DNA of 15,333 nucleotides, from positions 1 to 15,333 of the forward strand of contig DASPRN010000061.1 of the NCBI GenBank assembly GCA_035624425.1, in the 5' to 3' direction. Origin of the DNA: AC-32 sp035624425 (GTDB taxonomy: Bacteria > Actinomycetota > Thermoleophilia > Gaiellales > Gaiellaceae). Shown here one piece after another: positions 13,025 to 15,333 of the stretch (positions within the stretch are counted from its first letter, which is position 1; each line of letters opens with the position of its first letter). Under the pieces are notes generated by a model. That model was not told the origin of the DNA, made no database searches, and saw nothing but the letters and a program-made list of their open reading frames with translations. The position numbers were made by a program, and so were the translations under genes.

Positions 13025-14788
13025 GCCTGCCTCGGTCCGGCGCGCGCGCGGCCTGGCCGTGACGACCCGGTTCTTCCCGGCCCGCTTGGCCTCGTAGAGC
13101 GCACCGTCGGCGGCTGCGACGAGGTTGTCGGCATCGGCCGCCTCCGGGAAGGCGGCGACGCCGAAGCTGACGGTGACCTCGATCCGCGTGCCGTCCGGAG
13201 CGAGGATCGTCCGGTGCTCGAACGCGGTGCGCGCCCGCTCGGCCAGGCGGGCGGCGCCGTCCAGGTCGGTCCCCGGGAGCACGATCGCGAACTCCTCGCC
13301 GCCCCAGCGGGACGGGAGGTCGATCTCGCGCACGCACTCCCGCAGCGTCTCGGCGAACTCGACCAGGACGCTGTCGCCGACGGGGTGCCCGAAACGGTCG
13401 TTGATCGACTTGAAGCTGTCGAGGTCGGCGAGCGCGAACGCAACCGAGCCGCCGAATCGCTCGGCGCGCAGCAGCTCGCTCGCGAGCGCCTCCTCGCACT
13501 GGCGCCGGTTGGCGACGCCGGTGAGCATGTCCACGAGCGCCTGCCGGGTGACGATCCGGTGCAGGCGGGCGTTTTCGAGCGCGATCCCGGCGTGGGCGAC
13601 GAGGCTCGCCGCCGTGCGCCGCTGGTCGACCGTGAACCCGCGCCCCGAGAGCGTGAGCGTGCCGACGCTCTGGCGGCCGGCGGTCAGCGGCAGCTCGAAG
13701 CGCTCGCCCCGGTCGGAGATCGAGCCGGACTGCACCACCTCGCCGCCGAGGCCGACGACGAGGCCGCCGGTCGCGCCCGTCGCCTCGACCACGGTCTCCA
13801 CGATCACGCGCAGAAGCTGGTCGACATCGTGGGTCGCCGCGAGGGCCTCGCCGAAACGGACGGTCGCGTCGCGCAGCCGCCCGCGCTCGGCGTCGAGCTC
13901 GGCCAGCCGCGCCTCGAGCTGGTCGGCCATCTCGTTGAAGGCGATTCCCAGGCGAGCGAACTCATCGCGGCCCTGGACGGGTACTCGCCGGTCGAGCCGG
14001 CCGTGGGCGATCGCGTTCGCGGCGTCGGCCAGCCGACCGAGCGTGACGACGATCGAACCACCGATGACGTAGGCGACCAGGCCGATCAGGACGAGCGTGC
14101 CGAGGATGCCGAGCAGGAGGCGCTTGTCGGCGGCGGAGACGGAGCTGTCGATCATGCCTTGCGGCGAGAGCAGCCCGAGCGAGGTTGGACTGCTCTCGAG
14201 CGAGCTGGCGAGAACGCGGTACCGGCCACCGGCGACCTCGAGGGTTTGCGCGTGCGAGGCGGGTGCCAGCCGGGCGCCGCGAAGGCGAGCCGGGCCTGCG
14301 CGCACGAGGCCGGCCTGGGCAACGACGAGCGTGTCGCCCTGGGCGATCCCGGCGCGGTTGCTGAGGCCCGAGACCGAGGCGGCGCTGAGTGGAACCCCCG
14401 CCGACAGCGTCCCGAGAGGGCCGAGCGGGCCGAAGACGGTGATCGCCTTGGCCGGGCCGATCGTCTTCGCGGGGCCGGCGGTGAGCACCTGCGAGCGGAG
14501 CCGAACCCCGGGGTTGGCCACCAGGATCCGGCGCAGCACCCTCTGGTCGCCACGCTGGAGCGCCTGCTGGAAGCGGGGACTCGCCGCGAGGGCCTCGGCA
14601 CGGTTGCCGGCCCGCTCGAGCTCGTCCTTGTACGAGCCGAAGACGGCGCGCAGGCCCGTCTCGAGCCGCACGTCGACGCGCCGCGTCTCGCTCCGACGGG
14701 CGATCGCATGCAAGCCCCACGCCGCCGCGCCGAGGGGGAGCAGCGAGACGAGCAGGAAATACGCAACGAGTTTGACCTTGAAGCTCAT
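13022..14788 (-). CDS. Membrane-bound diguanylate cyclase with extracellular sensor, HAMP, GAF and GGDEF domains
   Basis: Signalling enzyme (588 aa) that would make cyclic di-GMP from two GTP. Domain order: transmembrane helix about 7-28; extracytoplasmic sensor about 29-222; second helix about 224-248; HAMP about 246-300 (LADAANAIAHGRLDRRVPVQ, DEFARLGIAFNEMADQL); GAF about 310-408; GGDEF about 415-575. Catalytic features are intact: DMLTGVANRR, ADLDSFKSIND, and the active-site loop RWGGEEF (GGEEF at 496-500). The inhibitory I-site RxxD (R487-EID490) sits five residues before it, so product feedback is likely. No EAL or HD-GYP domain is present. The ATG at 14788 has GGGGG 5 nt upstream. It is divergent from the proline-rich protein gene. 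Confidence 0.93.
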   Translation of the reverse strand: MSFKVKLVAYFLLVSLLPLGAAAWGLHAIARRSETRRVDVRLETGLRAVFGSYKDELERAGNRAEALAASPRFQQALQRGDQRVLRRILVANPGVRLRSQVLTAGPAKTIGPAKAITVFGPLGPLGTLSAGVPLSAASVSGLSNRAGIAQGDTLVVAQAGLVRAGPARLRGARLAPASHAQTLEVAGGRYRVLASSLESSPTSLGLLSPQGMIDSSVSAADKRLLLGILGTLVLIGLVAYVIGGSIVVTLGRLADAANAIAHGRLDRRVPVQGRDEFARLGIAFNEMADQLEARLAELDAERGRLRDATVRFGEALAATHDVDQLLRVIVETVVEATGATGGLVVGLGGEVVQSGSISDRGERFELPLTAGRQSVGTLTLSGRGFTVDQRRTAASLVAHAGIALENARLHRIVTRQALVDMLTGVANRRQCEEALASELLRAERFGGSVAFALADLDSFKSINDRFGHPVGDSVLVEFAETLRECVREIDLPSRWGGEEFAIVLPGTDLDGAARLAERARTAFEHRTILAPDGTRIEVTVSFGVAAFPEAADADNLVAAADGALYEAKRAGKNRVVTARPRARRTEAG

Positions 14789-14867
14789 ACGGACCCCCGT
14801 AATTTAGGTTCCGGCGGCTCCTCGCCGATACCACGCGTAAAGTGGATCGGCAGCTGGAGGGGATGCC

Positions 14868-15333
14868 CTGAGCAGATTCGTCTCAACCGTCGTCGTGCTG
14901 GCGGCTCTCGCCGCGGCCGCGCTGGCCGCGGTCAAGCTGCCGCAGCTCGTCGTCCGCGGCGCGCAGCCGAAAGCGCCTCGTCTGGCGCTGGCTCCGGGCG
15001 CAGTGCGGCCCGGGGTGGTCGATGCCGCTCCGCTGCCGCGACCGGCGCCTCGCCGGCGTGCGCCGGCGGCGGCCCCGGTCAGTAGCTTCGCCCCGGCCCC
15101 GGTCGTCGCGCCGGTGACGGCGCACGTGGGGGGTGCCTCGCGCCCGGCCCCCGCGCGGAGGGCGGTGCGCCCTGTTCCCCCCCGCTCGACCCCTCCCCCG
15201 CCTCCCGCGCCCCCACCGGCCCCCCCACCGGCCCCGCCGCCGCCCCCGCCGCCGGCCCCGCCGCCACCCCCGCCGCCGCCCCTCGCGCCTCCGGCGCCCC
15301 CGCAGCCGGACCACGGCCACGGTCATGGACGCG
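14868..15333 (+). CDS. Secreted or membrane-anchored proline-rich protein (partial, runs off right edge; CTG start proposed)
   Basis: Only plus-strand gene. The frame opens with a signal-peptide or anchor-like segment (SRFVSTVVVLAALAAAALAA, then VKLPQ), followed by an Ala/Pro/Arg-rich region and then nearly pure Pro/Ala (about residues 100-145), ending at the edge in a His-Gly run (DHGHGHG) that may bind metal. No ATG, GTG or TTG lies between the upstream in-frame TAA (14838-14840) and the hydrophobic segment. CTG at 14868 has GGAGG 7 nt upstream and gives a complete signal sequence. A GTG at codon 10 would cut it short. The visible part is disordered and likely spans or decorates the cell envelope. 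The C-terminal domain is outside the window, so function is unknown. Confidence 0.62.
   Translation, partial: MSRFVSTVVVLAALAAAALAAVKLPQLVVRGAQPKAPRLALAPGAVRPGVVDAAPLPRPAPRRRAPAAAPVSSFAPAPVVAPVTAHVGGASRPAPARRAVRPVPPRSTPPPPPAPPPAPPPAPPPPPPPAPPPPPPPPLAPPAPPQPDHGHGHGR
15176..15302 (+). repeat. Low-complexity proline-codon tract
   Basis: Almost uninterrupted CCx and GCx codons encode Pro/Ala repeats such as APPPAPPPAPPPPPPP within the partial gene. Such a tract can expand or contract by slippage and is prone to assembly error. Confidence 0.8.

Noticed and set aside
14883..15326. Minus-strand Gly/Arg-rich open frame at the right end
   Set aside because: It is the complement of the proline-codon tract of the plus-strand gene and has no recognisable features.
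1..15333. tRNA, rRNA, CRISPR arrays, insertion sequences, attachment sites
   Set aside because: Read through for these; no cloverleaf, spaced direct-repeat array, transposase or flanking inverted repeats were seen.

Overview
This is a GC-rich window from a bacterial chromosome. It has tightly packed genes with ATGA, TGATG and TAATG overlaps, GTG starts, an Ala/Arg/Pro-rich proteome and probable leaderless expression. All of this suggests a high-GC Gram-positive (actinobacterial) host. A deep-branching class such as Thermoleophilia would fit, but that is a tentative inference without a database search. Every annotated gene except the last is on the minus strand, so transcription runs from right to left.

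Right to left. (i) A partial plus-strand gene at the right edge encodes a secreted or anchored proline-rich protein; it is divergent from (ii) a membrane-bound GAF-GGDEF diguanylate cyclase (13022-14788). (iii) Three small genes follow: an acidic 97-aa protein, a 58-aa protein with an FDPDNG motif, and a short zinc-ribbon ORF without a standard start codon. (iv) A polyamine module comes next: ATPase, solute-binding protein and two permeases (8317-12310), then gamma-aminobutyraldehyde dehydrogenase (patD) and 4-aminobutyrate aminotransferase (gabT). It has the same gene families as the E. coli ydcSTUV-patD operon, with gabT added. (v) Just after gabT lies an 18-codon decayed copy of the C-terminus of patD. 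(vi) An APC-family amino acid/polyamine permease overlaps a UspA-type stress protein. (vii) An Lrp/AsnC regulator heads a second polyamine-type ABC transporter operon (ATPase, binding protein, first permease) that runs off the left edge.

Together the genes describe uptake of polyamines or related amino compounds and their conversion through gamma-aminobutyraldehyde and GABA to succinate semialdehyde. No separate putrescine aminotransferase or succinate-semialdehyde dehydrogenase is visible.

The most notable regulatory signal is a shared promoter-operator module in front of the APC permease and the lrp gene. Both have TTGACG, an 18-nt spacer, a TAsGAA -10 element and, exactly 6 nt further on, CGCATTGCG, with a second copy (perfect or degenerate) centred 32 bp upstream. 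This is a strong candidate operator for the Lrp-family protein, linking the two units as one regulon. No copy was found at the start of the patD-gabT transporter operon.
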